64,000 bases of DNA from Brugia malayi (taxonomy: Eukaryota; Nematoda; Chromadorea; Rhabditida; Onchocercidae). The translations under genes and the position numbers were made by a program. The notes under the pieces are model-generated. The model worked only from the letters and a program-made list of their open reading frames with translations. It made no database searches and was not told the origin of the DNA. This document shows, one piece after another, positions 21,871-35,912 of the stretch. The stretch covers positions 11,265,721 through 11,329,720 of the forward strand of contig NW_025062479.1 of the NCBI RefSeq assembly GCF_000002995.4, read 5' to 3'. Positions within the stretch are counted from its first letter, which is position 1, and the number at the start of each line of letters is the position of its first letter.

Positions 21871-24800
21871 TTTAAGAAATGAAATATTTGATAAGATTTA
21901 ATGAACAAATGTCCAGCAACAACTCAGGTTGGGATCATTTTTCAATCATATCTTAAATTCTCATTTGGTCGTTTTGTTTCAAATATTCAAAATCCCTCTA
22001 TGGCGGTAGTGCGACGATATTATCATTTTCCGATTTCCTTTTTTTTCATTCATGACTTATCGTGTAATACCTTTACCGTTATTAATGATAAGAATCGAAG
22101 AAAATCCACTTAAATGAAATAGAACTATATTACAATACAAATTAAAGAAGCAATCTAGAAGTGGAGTTTTGATTATCATTGTAATCATTATCACTATTAT
22201 CATTATCTGTAATACTATCCTCAGACTTGTAAATTGTTAATACACTTGAATAGTGTAACAGTATACCACTAACATCATTAAGTTATCAAGATTTTAATTT
22301 AAAAAGAAGAGAAAACAAGCATATCTATTTTCGTTTTTATCAATATACCACTTAAATATTAATAAAAAATAAGTTCGAAAATATTTTATAGGCTTAATTG
22401 TTGTTTTTGTTATTTCTTTTCTTTCCTTGCATTCTCTTCCTCTTTCCTTCTCTCTCTCTTTTTCTCTTTTCTCTATTCTTTCTTTTTTTCTTTTTACGAA
22501 AATGGGAAATTTTTGAAAATTGTGGCGAAAGATTGATTAATGATAAAAGACAATCGACAAGAATGATAGTAATTACATACACATTTAACAACAAATTGTT
22601 TCACCTTTCACTTCAATACGTAAAAATTTATTTATTTTCAAAATGAGAAATTCCATTTTCATTTCTTTATAAAATAAATGAAAATATTGTACATTGTCTT
22701 TCATTTCTATTGCTATTTTCATTTTCATTTCATGTTTCTTTTCTTTGTTTTTTGAAAAAAAAAAATCATTTGTTTTTTTAGTGCTATTTTTAAGATTAAA
22801 ATATTTTGGTGAAATGATTTTATTTTTTCTTAAAAAGAGAGAAGTTTTCATTTTGATTTTAATATAACAATATTCCTTAGAATTTTGCAATTATTTAAAT
22901 TCCATGAAGATTATCTGTTAAAACAAATATACAACAATAAATATGCTTAAGTATGTGTGCGTGCATGTATGTATGTTTGGTTTTGCGTATGCGCATGTGT
23001 ATGTATGTATGTATGTATATGTATGTATGCATGTATTGGTAAATACGGCTAAAATTATTGAGGAAATTGTTGCCGAAACGAACAATTAAAATGAATAACT
23101 TATCCTCTGTTGAGAGTTACTGTAGTCGAAAGTAGATACATATGTACTGTAATTTGGAATTTAATACTTATAATATTTATATGAATATTTCAATCATTAT
23201 GTATGATAGTAATAATTTCATGTTTTTTCCCTTTTTGTTGTTTAACAAAATATGTGAATAGTATAATATTGCATAAAAAAATAAAAACTAAATGAAAATT
23301 TTTATTAGAACTTTTTTTCAATGTAGAATTTGAACCTCGAATTTAAATTAAGTAATAATTTTCATCATTTTTTTTCCTTCAATAAAATGATAAATGAAAT
23401 ACTGGAAGAAGCTGCTAATGTTTTTTTTTTTTTTTGCTCTTTTATGTCATCATCAATTATACATGCTTGTCATCCTTTTAACTGATTGAATTATTGCTAA
23501 GAATTGTCAATTACAATCAATTTGTCATTTATCTTTTAAATATAAAGTGGAAATTTTTTATCTGAAATTTAATGGATGAAGGAAGAAGAAACCAATTATG
23601 TTATTGATTATAAAATTCCAATTTTTAACAATTATGTGCTACAGATATAACCTTTATCATTCATTATTATTACTAAATTTAATAATTATTAATTCGTAAT
23701 GAAATTTATTTCAAACATTTCCAATTAAAAATGTTTTATTTTAGCCAATTTTAATGATGGATGAAAAAAAATTTTTTTTTGGTAATTTCTTTTAGTGCTA
23801 GATTTTTTGATAAATTGTTAAATGAAGATATTTTATTGCTGTGGAGAAAAAATAAAACATAAACTGAATTGGAAAATTGAGAAGTGGTACTTATAAATAG
23901 ATACAATATTTATGACTTATAAAAATTCATTACTTGATTCAATTTAAAATTTAAACTAATTAAATCTTCAAATAGACATATGTATGTTACACAATAGCTT
24001 CATTTTTTTTTCTATTTTTTTGTTCAGAATAAATATATGCTTTGCAGTCTAATAATACCATTTTCATATCCAAATCTATTTGCTTAGTGATTACTATTTA
24101 TCCTTTTTCATTCTTTTTCCCATATAATTTTTACCATTTTGTAAACAAAATAAATTATGCTTTCGATATTTTTTTGTTTTTTTTTTTTTTTTTAATTTTT
24201 CTATTTACTATTTGTTTTTATTTTTTTATTTTAAAAAAGCGAATTTTTTTGTTTTATTTTTTGATTACAATTTACTTTCTCTCTCTCTCCTAATCTTTAT
24301 GTAAGTTTGTAAAAGTTTTTGAAAATATTCAAATATTATTGAAATGATAGCATATGAAATGTTCAAATGCCAATTAACATTCGTATTTTGATGCAAATTT
24401 TCAGCCATTTCAGTACGATATATTATTTGAAAAATGATGAAAAAGGAATGAATATTTTTTTGTAAATGAGAAACTGTGGGAGTAAGGATAACAAAAAATA
24501 AATTTAAAAAAAGAAAAAAAAACTGATTATATAAACAAGCAAAAATCAAAAAATAAGAATTCACAGTTTTATGGATGTGTGTGTATGTTAGATATAATTT
24601 ATTCATTTAATTGTAAATGTAATATCAAATTTGTAAATGGAAAAGTCAAATTTTTGCAAATAAAAAAATGGAATTATCAATTTTTGGCTTATCAAAAATC
24701 TTAAATTTTTTGGAACAAATAGATTGATTTGAAAGTATTTTCCAGACATAAAAATCTTTAATTAAAAATTTCGGTATATTTGCGTGTATGTAACTTGTAT

Positions 24801-26980
24801 TACTACTATTTATTATTATTACTATTATCATTGTCATTATCATCATATTATTTTTGTTACTGTATGTATAACTATTACTACTAGTGATTATTAATTAATA
24901 ACCATTAAAAGGAATTTAGGAAGAAAAATAGATTTGTAAATTATAATACACTTTAGATTACATAATATTGGATGTGCTTCGACTAATTTAGCTAAATGAT
25001 TAAATTATCGTTCAGATAGTTGTAAATTTAGTTAAAAGAAAATAATAGTAAGAGAAAAAAAAAGAGGAAAAAATTATTTCAAGTTTGAATGGCTATTACG
25101 GTCAATTTTATTACATTATCATTGAATAAACAAACATTTTAAACAAACAATTTTGACCATTCCTATATAAGCTTAAAAAATGTAATTATAACAAATATAA
25201 AGTAAAACCATTTTTTATACTAACAAACTTTTTATGTATTATAAAATAATAATATTGCTAATTATATACATATATGTGTATATAATTTACAACTTATTTT
25301 AACCCAATAAAATCTTTATAACTTTTAAATATTTGTGTTTGTGTATTAATAATTAATTGGTCATTAATAATAATTAGTATTAACAATAATAATAATAATA
25401 ATAATAATAATGCAAATTATGCAGGTGTAATGTAAAATACAAAAAAAAAATAATAATAATTGTAAGAAAAGAGGAGGAGGAGAAGGGGAAAAATGATGAA
25501 CGAATGAAGAATTGATTGGAAAGAAAAGGTAAGTAATGCGATGCGATCTATCATATCATTTGAGATACCATTGTTGATTTAGGCTATAATTGCATATCTC
25601 TCAGTTGATAGTATAGATAAATTATTGACATCTTTACCGCGGATTACGCTTCCTTTACTAATTATAAGTAATGCTCGTTAAGAATTAGTATTGTAGTAAT
25701 AATAATAATAGTAGTAGTAGTAGACACGCATATACAGACATACACATACCACATAGCTATAACATACATGAATAGAGCCGATGATAGGGTGTTATCAGCA
25801 GCAAAACTATGGTTGCGATAGGAAGCAGGAAGAATGAGGTGATGACAGTGTTGGTGGTAGCCATATGGATGGTACATTTGCATATCGAATGTTCTCTTTC
25901 ATTCTTTCCCTCTTCTTTCTTCATCTTTTTAACTTTTAATTGTATAGTTTAAATATTGACAGTAATAATAGTAACAGTAATAGTAATGATAATTGGGAAA
26001 TGATTAATTTATGACTTTAATTATAAGTTGATAGTTTCACTTTTTTTGTAAAGGTTGGGGAAAAGGAAAAAAGTGTTTATAGTTAATAATGATAGTAATA
26101 ATTATTATTGTAATTATTGTAATGATAATAATAGCGGAAATAATAATAAACAATTATATAATAAATAATAATAATAATGATAGTTAATTAATTATTTAAA
26201 ATAGCAATGGTAATGATAATAATAGTAGTAATAATAATATAAACTAAATAACAATAAAAGTAATAATAGAAAGAAAGGGGATTGTGTGTGAGAAAAAAAA
26301 AAGTGAGATGAAACGAGGTGTGTTTTTTTTTTCTTTTGTATAAAATGCGAAAACTCTGACCGAGGATTACGGTAATGGAGGAAAGAGAATGAAAGAGAAG
26401 AGGTGAAGAGAGGAATAAATGAAAATTGATGAATTCCTTCCTAAGGAACGATGAGGGATGATGATGTGATCATTATGTGATCATCACAAATGAGACTTCT
26501 GGCATGTTTCTTCATCTCTTTTTTTTTTCGTATATGTCACTGCCATGCATTCATTATTTTCTCTCTTTCGTTTTCTTGTTTTCCTTCTTCTTTTGTTTCA
26601 TTTTTGGTGTAAGTTAAATAGCTTCAAAGGCTAGCAAAAAAAAAGAGGAGGAGGGAGCTGCCAATAAATGATGAAAGAGAGGGAAGATGGAATAGTAGAA
26701 GAGAAGTAGAGGGAGGGAAAAGAAGCTTACGGGAGGAGAGGAGAGGGGGTAGAAAGACGTCATGCTCCGATGATGGACAGTACGGCTGAGATTGGAAAGA
26801 CATATAGTTTTAACTGCTTTGGGAGAAATGGTGACCGTTTGGTTGAGTTGTGACCGACCTTTTGAGAAGTGCACGAAAGGGTGATAGCGAGGTACGTGTA
26901 TTGCGTGTCCATGTCCGTATCCGTGTGTGTGTGTCTGTATGTGTGTGTGTGCATTTGTAAGGAGGGTGGGTTGGGCACAG
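21871..26980. other. AT-rich intergenic region with simple repeats
   Basis: No supported gene. Holds A/T homopolymers, the TGTA repeat at 22950-23036, AAT/TAA repeats at 25386-25412 and scattered TAATAA tracts at 25690-26240. Open frames here are Phe/Ile/Leu-rich or low complexity. Part of it is presumably distal promoter for the zinc-finger gene. Confidence 0.5.
22950..23036. repeat. TGTA/CATG microsatellite
   Basis: Imperfect GTGTGCGTGCATGTATG then TATG repeats. Confidence 0.85.
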
Positions 26981-27300
26981 TTTTCCTCCTCCCCTCGTTT
27001 TGTGTGCCCCCTCCCCTCTCCCCCTCTCCTTGCTTTCCCTCTGATAACGAGTTTAAGTTGGGGGGGTTGGATGGATGGATGGGTGGCGATAACGGAACGG
27101 AGTTGTGCCCATCAGTCGGTCGTCCCGAGAGAAGACATTACACCAAGTTGCTTGCCTCTCGCCTCGCCATCGTTCCCTCCGTGTGACGAGCGAACCCCCT
27201 CCTCCTCCTCCTCCCCTCTTGTGTGTCCTCTCTGCTGTCAACCTGCCCCCCTGTCCTCCCCCTCCACCTCCATCACCTCTCGATCATCATCAATCTGTAA
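26981..27300 (+). promoter_or_regulatory. GC/CT-rich proximal promoter or 5' UTR of the zinc-finger gene
   Basis: A sharp local rise in C and G (CCTCCCCTCG, CCCCCTCCTCCTCC, CTCCACCTCC tracts) inside an otherwise AT-rich region, ending right at the ATG at 27301. Such pyrimidine-rich leader sequence fits a core promoter or 5' UTR. No TATA box is evident. The open frames through it are low complexity. Confidence 0.45.
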
Positions 27301-29520
27301 ATGGATCGGCCCATTGTTGTCAATTCGCTCCTCTGTTTTATTCACAATTACCGCCATAGCCTGTTACCGGAGCAATTAAAGGCGCTTCTCCACAATTACT
27401 TTTCAAAAAGCGCCCGATCAATGGCTCGTGCAACGCTTACCGAGCTTTTACCTTCCATATCATTACCGGAAATGGCTACGGCCACATATCCGGCAGACAC
27501 AACTGATCCCGATGATCATGTTGATAACGACAGTGATCTGTTGTACTTGTACGACCGGATTACCGGTTCAGAACAGTCACCGGTATTTGTCGCCGCTGAT
27601 CTGAATATCTTACCGCTTCAGCTAATTACCGACAAGGATGATTCGAAAAGTGAGCTGTTGCGAGAAATCCGCCAACTGAAACGGTTTATCCAGGATGCTC
27701 TCAACGGACGCGTTGATGAACCATCAATAAACCAAGCTGATAGGTATTTTTTCTCCTCTCTCCTCTTTTATACCTTATTCTTTACAAACGATTTTTTAAA
27801 TTTTTAGATGAAATTATCATATTGCTAGAGACGCAATCACCCAATCTTCAAAATTAGATCTGTTTAACGGGCTACTTCTAATACTTGAACTTTTCATCTA
27901 TTCATAAGCATATCTGTTTGCAAATTAAAATTGAAGTGTAATTGATAATTTTACAAATTTTCAACTTCTCTTCGAATTTTTCTCCTCATCAGATATTCAT
28001 TTAATAATAAACATTTAATTTATTACAGTGGTGTACAAACAATATGTGAGAGACAGCCAGATTGTGACTTTCATGATCAATCATCATCTGGTTATTGTTT
28101 AACATCACCAAAATCAAGCTTCAAATCAGCCACCAATGCCTCTACATCATCACCAGAATTACCAGCATCAACAAGTTCAATAAGTAGTACACCATGTTCA
28201 TCATTAATTCCAACAACGATGGCATCACCTGCTTCACCTTATCCGGAAAATAATCAAAGTATTATTGGTTTAAATAATAGTATGCTTGATAGTACACTTG
28301 CATTAAATGATAATGGTAGCCTAAGCAATGGTGGTAGTAATCAGGATAGTACGACCACTACCATAGCTAGCACCACCAATAATTATAATCGACGTAAACG
28401 TGATGGTAGTGGTAATCGTCTTGATGCTATGATTCGTAAATTAGCTAGTCGTCAAAAAGAAAAAGAAGCTGCTGCAGCTGCAATATTAGCTAATGGATCA
28501 TCTGGTATATCCATGTGTTCCGGATTAATCACATCAACAATCTCATCATCATCATGCTCATCATCATCATCATCATCATTATTATTACCATTATCATCAT
28601 CATCATTATCATCATCCATTACCATTACTACTACTACTGCAAGCTTAGTGGTACCACCGGAACAATTAACACCACCGGCTAAGGCTATTTGGCATACACA
28701 AATGATTGATCCGGTTGCATATGTCAGTATGCTTCGTACAATGTCCGGTGCTGCTGCTGCAGCGGCGGCGGTAACTGCTATTTCGTCACCCTCATCAATC
28801 TTTCCATCAATCAACAAAACGATGCAAAATGATCATCGGTAAGTTAAGTATTTTATCACACTTTACATTTCTCTGTTCCGGTTTTTACCTCTTTTTTCCT
28901 TCCCCTCTCTTCCTCTCTTCAACCATTTCAAGTATGAGAGAGAAAACAAAAAAAAAACTAACATTATTTAATATCTAAATGGTAATGGGTAATTTTAATT
29001 TTATGATTACGATTGTAATCATAATTATGATTATGAGAGATGATTATTCTTCTGTTAATCAATTCGCACACCATTCATTTCTTTCCGCTGTTTTTTTTTT
29101 TTTACCTTGTATTTCTGTGTTTTTCATTTTCTATTAATGGTCGTCGTCTTGACTCTTGTTTTTTTTCTGATCTTGACTACGATCCTTTTCCTCTGTCTCT
29201 CACTCTCTCTCTCTCTCTCTCCTTTCATGTTTTTCATCTTATGATTTATTTTTTTGTAATCCTAAAATTCTATATTTTGTATTTATAATTATTACTACTC
29301 ATATTTCTTTTTTCTGAATGGAAATGTTAGTTGTTCCAATTTTTCTCACTTATAAAATTTAATTATTGCTTTTCCGCGAATTTTTCTAAGATATTTGAAA
29401 AAAAAAAAAGGACAGCAGAAGGATACGCTAAGTAACTAACGAATTATATGACATAAAATTCATTTTAATTAAATAATTTTTAACATAATGACTGATTTGT
29501 GCAATTTTTCATTATTATTA

Positions 29521-29560
<40 letters not shown>

Positions 29561-32500
29561 TTATTGTTATTACTACTATTATTATATTAATTATTACTCT
29601 GTGTGTTTTTGTTCTGCTGCAGAAAATATTTAAAGATTGTTTGCAGTTTCATTTTTCGCGATTAATGTGATTACCCTTGGGAGGAGCAGTAGCAGATTGT
29701 TTTAAAATTGAAAAGAAAAAAAAAAGAAAAAAAAGAAGAAATTCTAAGCAGCTCGTTCCGACCGCACGATTGTTCGTTTAATATCGCTTACCTTACAAAA
29801 TGAACGGCCATTCCTATTTTGTGAAATTAAAATTTTCAATAATTTAATGAAGTTTACAAATTTTGTCCGTCTTTTGGTTCCTAATATTATTGCTACAGTA
29901 TTTACATCTTTATTATTATTTTTATAATTGTAAATATCGCTATATATAGTTAATAGACTTACTACATCCTAACAACTCCATCATATAATTATTGATAAAA
30001 CCATATTGTCATAGCAACTTTTTATTTTTATTCTTTTGTTATTTTTATTTTATCGTTTATCAGGTTATTAGCTAATTATCATTATCATTTCTTCTTATCA
30101 GTATCTGCTATTGTTATTTGTATAATACTGTTTTTTTTTTAAGAAAAAAGAAAAGATTGAAATAATGTAAAATATTTAGGAAAAGGTAGTGGTAGGAAGA
30201 AATTTATGAGAAAAAAATGTTTTAGCAAAAAAAATTAAATTAATTACTTGTATTCAATCAAAAATTCATTGTAGTAATAGAATATTTTAGAGAAACTATG
30301 GATTATATAATTACAAGAATAATTTAAATAGAAAAAAATGTAAGAGTTGAAATCACAAATGAATGATATAGGGAATACCAATGGTGGAGATAGAGGGATA
30401 ATGAAGGGAAGAAAAAAAAAGAAAAAGAAAGAGAATTGATCTGAAAACTAGCTTATTCTCTTTTTTCCTCTCTCTCTTTCTCCCTCTCTTTCTTCTATGA
30501 TATATTACAATATTGATGAAAGATATCATAAATTGATGATAGTCATCCTATAATTTAGTACGATTGCATTGACTTTTTCTGTCATTAATATTATAGTAAT
30601 TTATTTGTACTATTTGTTGATTATAATATAATATCAACACAGTAATGACATTTATATATTATCATATTAATATTATAATTTCTTGTATACTAATTACTAT
30701 CGTTATTTTCCTTATTTATACTAATACTACTGTCAACAATAATTATTAATATAATAATAATTAATTATTATTATTACTTATCACTTCTTTAATAAATATT
30801 TTACTGCTTTTATTAACATAATTAATTGCTACATTTATAGGAAGACTTATAAATTAGATTATTTATAATGCGCGAAACTACCGTAATTTACACTCAAAAA
30901 TTCTATTAAAACTCATTTCGTCTGTGTATGTCTGTATATTGGTGAAAAGTTTTTGAAAAATGATGTTCCGACAACATTCCTGAAAATCCTGTTACATACC
31001 ATATACCTCCTCTTCTTCCTTCACCTCCTCCTCCTCCTTCTCCTCTTGTTGCTCCTCTTCTTCATTCTCTACATCCTCATTCTCCTCCTCCTCTTCCTCA
31101 TCCTTCTGTCCTCGTATTCTCTACGTCCTTTATTAGTTTTTTTTTTTTGTTACTACCGTAATTTCCTCCAAAAACTTTTGTAACAGAATGTCAATTTCCA
31201 TTATTTCGAAATTGAATAACCTTCTTCCCCTTCTTTTTTTTGTAGTTTTTAAACAGTATTAGATAAAGTTTTCCATAACATCAATTTCAAAAAAATTTTC
31301 AGATTTCACTTCTCCTTATCAGTTTGTTATGTGTAATTTTTAACTCTAAGAGATATCAGTTTCATATTTCATCAAATCATTGTTGAAAATTTATAATTTA
31401 CATATTGTTTCAAAATTCACTTTCTTTAAAAAAAAAAAATAAGGAAAAAGAAAAAGCGAAAGTTCGTGATTCGAATTGTAAATTCTATTCTGTTCAATAT
31501 TTGGCTTTTTCTTTATTGAATTGGGAAGGTAATGGCGGAAGAGGACGATCATACTTTTAAATTTGGAAATGAAGCATTAGATGTTGAATGTTTAATTTGA
31601 TTAAATTATCGTTTTTTCTTTTCAGCTATTCTACAATTTTAATCTCTTGAAATAATAGATTACCTGTCTTCAAATTATCTCTCTTCCTCTCTTATTTTAC
31701 TTCAAAACATTTTATTTATCAGCTGTGAATTATTGGAATATTTTAATAAGCATACAGTCGATTAATTTTTAATTTCATAATATGATATAATTACTACTGA
31801 AAGTTACAAATTGATTTTTTCATTTTAATGGGAGGTAAATGAAATGCTAGAGAAGAAAGCGAAAACGAAAGAGATAGAGACTGGATGAATTTGTCTTAAT
31901 TTATGATAATAATTTAAAAAAAGAAAGAGAAAAACGACGAAATCTCGCGGTTATTTTGTTAAATTCTTTTAAATTATCATTTCTGATTATTACTAAATTT
32001 AAGATGTCATTCTTGATCATTAACTGAGAATTTATTAGTTTTATGACCATAAATTTTGAGTATTTCTATTGAAACAAAATCACTTATACGTAATTTACTT
32101 AAATGTACTTCGTTCAATTTTACAATTCATTCCCTCCTATTTTCTTTTCTCTCTCTTCCTTCACACCACTCTTCTTCCAATTTTTTTCTTTCTTTTTTTA
32201 ATAAAATGGATGGAAATAATGAATTAATGTATCTCATTTGCCGTAACTGAGGTGCAATTATTACATCATTCTGCAATATATCAGAAAAAGGATTTTTTTT
32301 TTTTTTTTGTATGTAGTATTTAGAATTATATTAAAACTTCCCTTTTTAAAAAGAAAAAAAATGAAAGAAAAAATTCTTCAAAACAATATTCTTTTAACGT
32401 AAAATGACAGAAATTTTTATTAAAAAAACGAAAAGAAACTAAAAAAATTTTGGCTTTTTTTTATTGCATTAAAATGTTAGACCGCATTATTTAAATGGTT

Positions 32501-35500
32501 ATTTGTTTGAAATTAATTATAATTTCAAGAAGTAATAAAACTTCATCCTAGTTAAATTTTCACTTTTGTTTATTATTTTCCAATTCTCAGTAATGCCTTT
32601 ATCAAATTTTCTCTCTGTCAGTTATGTAAAATAAAAATTGTTGTGAAGGAATTTTAATTTATAAAAATTTTACAAAATTAAATTTATTTTATTATACTTA
32701 TGTATTTTACTCATCCCATCATATTACTTTTATTTGCATCTTACTTCTATTTCATGCATATTTGTAGCAAAATTATTTTATAAATCATTTATATACCATA
32801 TATTTTATACTGCTGTAAAAAAAAGGAGGTAAAAAGAAGAAAAAGTTGAAGTTAAGAAAATGCGGGAAACAAATGAATGATAGAGTTATTACAGCACAAA
32901 TCAAACATATTTGATAATGTTAGTCTGAGGAACTTTTGACCTTGTCATCTATCAGTTGATAAAGTGTTTAAAGAGAATAAATGGGGAAGTATCTTCATTT
33001 TTCAACCTGTTTGTTCATTAATTTCTTTTATACTTATATAAAATGTGCCTTCTTTTTCTTTCTATTCCCTTCTCTCTTTCTCTTTATATCCTCCCCATTC
33101 TCTCTGTCCCACTCATATTTTCATTCTTTCTTCCTCTGATTTCTTCTTTCCTTTTTTTTTTTTCAAAAAAATTAATGAATTATTATTTTTTTTTATATGT
33201 ACTATAATTATGATTATTAAATAAACTTTTAAGAATTCAAAAAGTGAAATAATGAAATAAAATAATTATACTTCGGAGATTTTTTTTTCGAAAATTGATA
33301 TTCAATTTTTTTTTTCTTTGCGATTATCAAAATAGAAAATAAGGTGTAATTACTACAAACTAATTATTAATTAATTATATTTGACAGTGTTGCTTAGTTG
33401 TAAAGTGTCAAATAATAAATAAGTTTAAATTGATAAAATCGACAATTAGCGAAAATAGTTAACTAGGCTAATGATCATTATATTGTATCATTCAGTGGTT
33501 AAGATCATAAATTTGGTGAAATTGTTGGACAACTAATGATTTTTATCAGTAATGTATTAGTGGTGCTTTTTTTTCTTTTCTTTCTGAAATGTCTGATTAA
33601 TTAAGATGATAAAATTTTCTTTTCTCCGCATCATCTCATCCCTACGTTTTTCTTTTCCACTTAAAAAGTCCCAAGGTCATATCCGGTTAATAAATACGTT
33701 TGGCATTAATTTCGTTTAATTGACTTGATAATTGAGTGCTCTATATTCATTGGTCATTATTTGCACTTTAAAAAAGTATGAAATATAAAATTATATAAAG
33801 TTAATACTAATTTTTTTGTATATTAATCGAAAACTTAAATTTTTGGGTGGATTATTTTCGGTTTCTTTTAGATTATAAGTGATTTTAATATAAGAAAAAT
33901 ATCTTTGATTTGCGCTAGATAAATTATTGCTTTTTTTTAACTTGAAAATTAAATAGAGGAACGATTTTCACCTCTTTTTTTTTTTTTTTTTTTCAGTTCC
34001 AAGAACGATTCCGTAACGGAATTTGGTGATAGCTTAGAAGATGGAAGTATTGAATTGGCTGAAAAGAATTCAAATGAATCAAGTCCTTCACCAAGCGATT
34101 CATCCAATAATGTAGATGATACCATGTATACTGCTGCTGATCTCGGTTATTATCTTATATTAATTTTAATTTATTTGAAAATGCAAAAAGTATTAAATGA
34201 GAAAGGTAAAAAAAAAAAATGGATTTAAAAGTCTGAGAAGTCACATCCAATAGTTTTTCTACTCGAAAAAAAAAAAAAAAAATGTTTTTTCATGAATATT
34301 AAGTTTACACAATATTTCAGTCGAGTACGATTTTTTTTTTTTTTTTTTTGAACAGTTCAAAATTTGATTTCAGAAAAAAAAGAAATTTTAGAAAAACAAT
34401 TTATATTAATTTGCCTGAAATGTAATTTCCATAGTTAATCTGTAAACATTGCTTGCATTAGTTTCTAATAATTCACAATTGTCTAAACCTTCAATAATTG
34501 ATAATTTTAAATGTGGAGTTGTTCAGGAAGAATTTTCTTTTCTTTTCTTTTGCTATAGATTTCAAACTTTTTTTGTTACAAATTTCAAATTCCTTTTTTT
34601 TATTTTTAGCAGAGAAACCATTCACATGTGAACACACCAGTTGTCATAAGCGATTTGCAAATAAATTTTTATTGAAGAAGCATCAATTTATACATACTGG
34701 ATTACGGCCTCATTGTTGTCCATTCTGTGGCAAAAGGTATCAGAAAGATTTTTTTGCCTCATTTTTTCTTTTTCTAAAAGTAAAATATACGGCAAAAGGT
34801 ATCAGAAAGGTATGTATATATACTCATATGCTGAAACAAAGGTTAAAGTGGACGATATTTTCTGGCCATTCTAAGATTTCTAAAAATTTGATGTTAAATT
34901 TTCTGAAACTCCCAAAATATTCTAATATATCAATATATATCAATGTAATAACATACATGTGGAATAGTTTTTTTTTCTTTCTTTTTTTTTTTTTTTTTTT
35001 TGTGACATTTAGAAATAAATAAAACGTGAAATGACATAAAACTATAAAATCTTTTTATAGGACCGATATGTAAGTTAGCTTTGAATTTGATATATCAAAT
35101 ATTTTTTGACATTATTGTTCATCTTGTTACAACAGATTAATTGATATTCAAATTGGGTACTTTTTGCTTTTTGTTTACTTCAGGTTCAACAGAAAAGATA
35201 ATTTATTACGCCATAAGAAAACACATATTGCTAATGCTTTGGTAAGTATTATTCTTTTTACTTTAACATGTATATATGCTTATATTCTTTTCTTTTTTTA
35301 ATTAAATTAATTATTGGAAAATTATGATTATGGTATTTAGATATTCATGTTATGGTTGTCGTATACCAATAGTAATAGTAATACAAGTAGTAGCAATAAT
35401 AGTGATAATAATAATAATTATTATTATTACTAATTTAATGAAATTACCTTTTTCAGTTGATTAATCAAGAAATTTCGTGCAATTTACTGTAACGGACTGT

Positions 35501-35912
35501 AATAGTTTAAAATAAAAAATATTAAAATAGGCTGTAAGTGTAATAGACTGCAATAAATTACTGTAATAGTTTATCATCATGTAGTTACTAGTAGTGAGCT
35601 TTGGTCATTACAACTTTCCCAAACTTTAATTATTATGATAAAATCAGATTATTTATGAATTATCAGTGAAAAAAAAAAGAGAAATGATGGAATATTTTAT
35701 ATATTTACATTTAAAAGTTTGTAAAATATTATTTCAACTTTTCTTTCTTGTTTTATCGTCCTGAAAAAAAATTTTTTTTTTTAAGAAGCATCTAATTGAA
35801 GGGTACGGACATAACAAGCGCATTAAGCAGCGATGATTTCTTGCTACGCTTGGGCGCTGATAAACCAACAATTAAGCTTGACAATGAGCAAGAAGAGGAG
35901 AGCGAAATTTGA
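27301..35912 (+). CDS. C2H2 zinc-finger protein with N-terminal helical domain; likely transcription factor
   Basis: Six exons in phase: 27301-27743, 28029-28838, 33997-34145, 34610-34736, 35184-35241, 35802-35912; about 565 residues. N-terminus (1-150): VVNSLLCFIHNYRHSLLPEQ..., ARATLTELLP, DLLYLYDRIT, FVAADLNILPL, then a short coiled coil (LLREIRQLKRFIQDALN). This pattern (LLCxI, then FVAxDLxxxP, then a coiled coil) recurs in some metazoan proteins of unclear function, as I remember it. Middle (150-470): Ser/Thr/Asn-rich with Ser runs and two Ala runs. C-terminus: one C2H2 finger with C-x4-C (CEHTSC ... HQFIH), a second (CPFCGKR | FNRKDNLLRHKKTH) split by an intron at the Arg, joined by TGLRPHC, a linker like TGEKPY; then an acidic end. 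The fingers point to nuclear sequence-specific DNA binding. The last acceptor (GAAG at 35801) is weak. Intron 2 exceeds 5 kb. I cannot name the orthologue. Confidence 0.7.
28535..28780 (+). repeat. In-frame TCA and GCT/GCG triplet runs in the zinc-finger gene
   Basis: TCATCA runs (28535-28618) encode Ser stretches and GCTGCTGCTGCAGCGGCGGCG (28750-28771) encodes Ala. Both are translated in the exon 2 frame and are likely polymorphic. Confidence 0.85.
29508..29560. repeat. ATT trinucleotide microsatellite
   Basis: About 15 tandem ATT units in intron 2 of the zinc-finger gene. Confidence 0.9.
31008..31115. repeat. CTC/CTT pyrimidine-rich repeat
   Basis: Imperfect CTCCTC/CTTCTT triplets in intron 2 of the zinc-finger gene; it generates a Leu-rich spurious frame. 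Confidence 0.85.
34729..34809 (+). repeat. Tandem duplication of a splice-donor segment
   Basis: GGCAAAAGGTATCAGAAAG occurs at 34729-34747 (the real exon end, donor after 34736) and again at 34791-34809. The second copy carries the same AAAAG|GTATC junction and is followed by another strong donor (GAAAG|GTATGT). Confidence 0.85.

Noticed and set aside
26869..27379. Overlapping frames just upstream of the zinc-finger start
   Set aside because: Low-complexity products of TG and CT-rich sequence; none has splice support, and they fit a promoter or leader better.
28452..28817. Minus-strand frame rich in Asp, Ala and Val
   Set aside because: Reverse complement of the Ser and Ala triplet runs in exon 2 of the zinc-finger gene.
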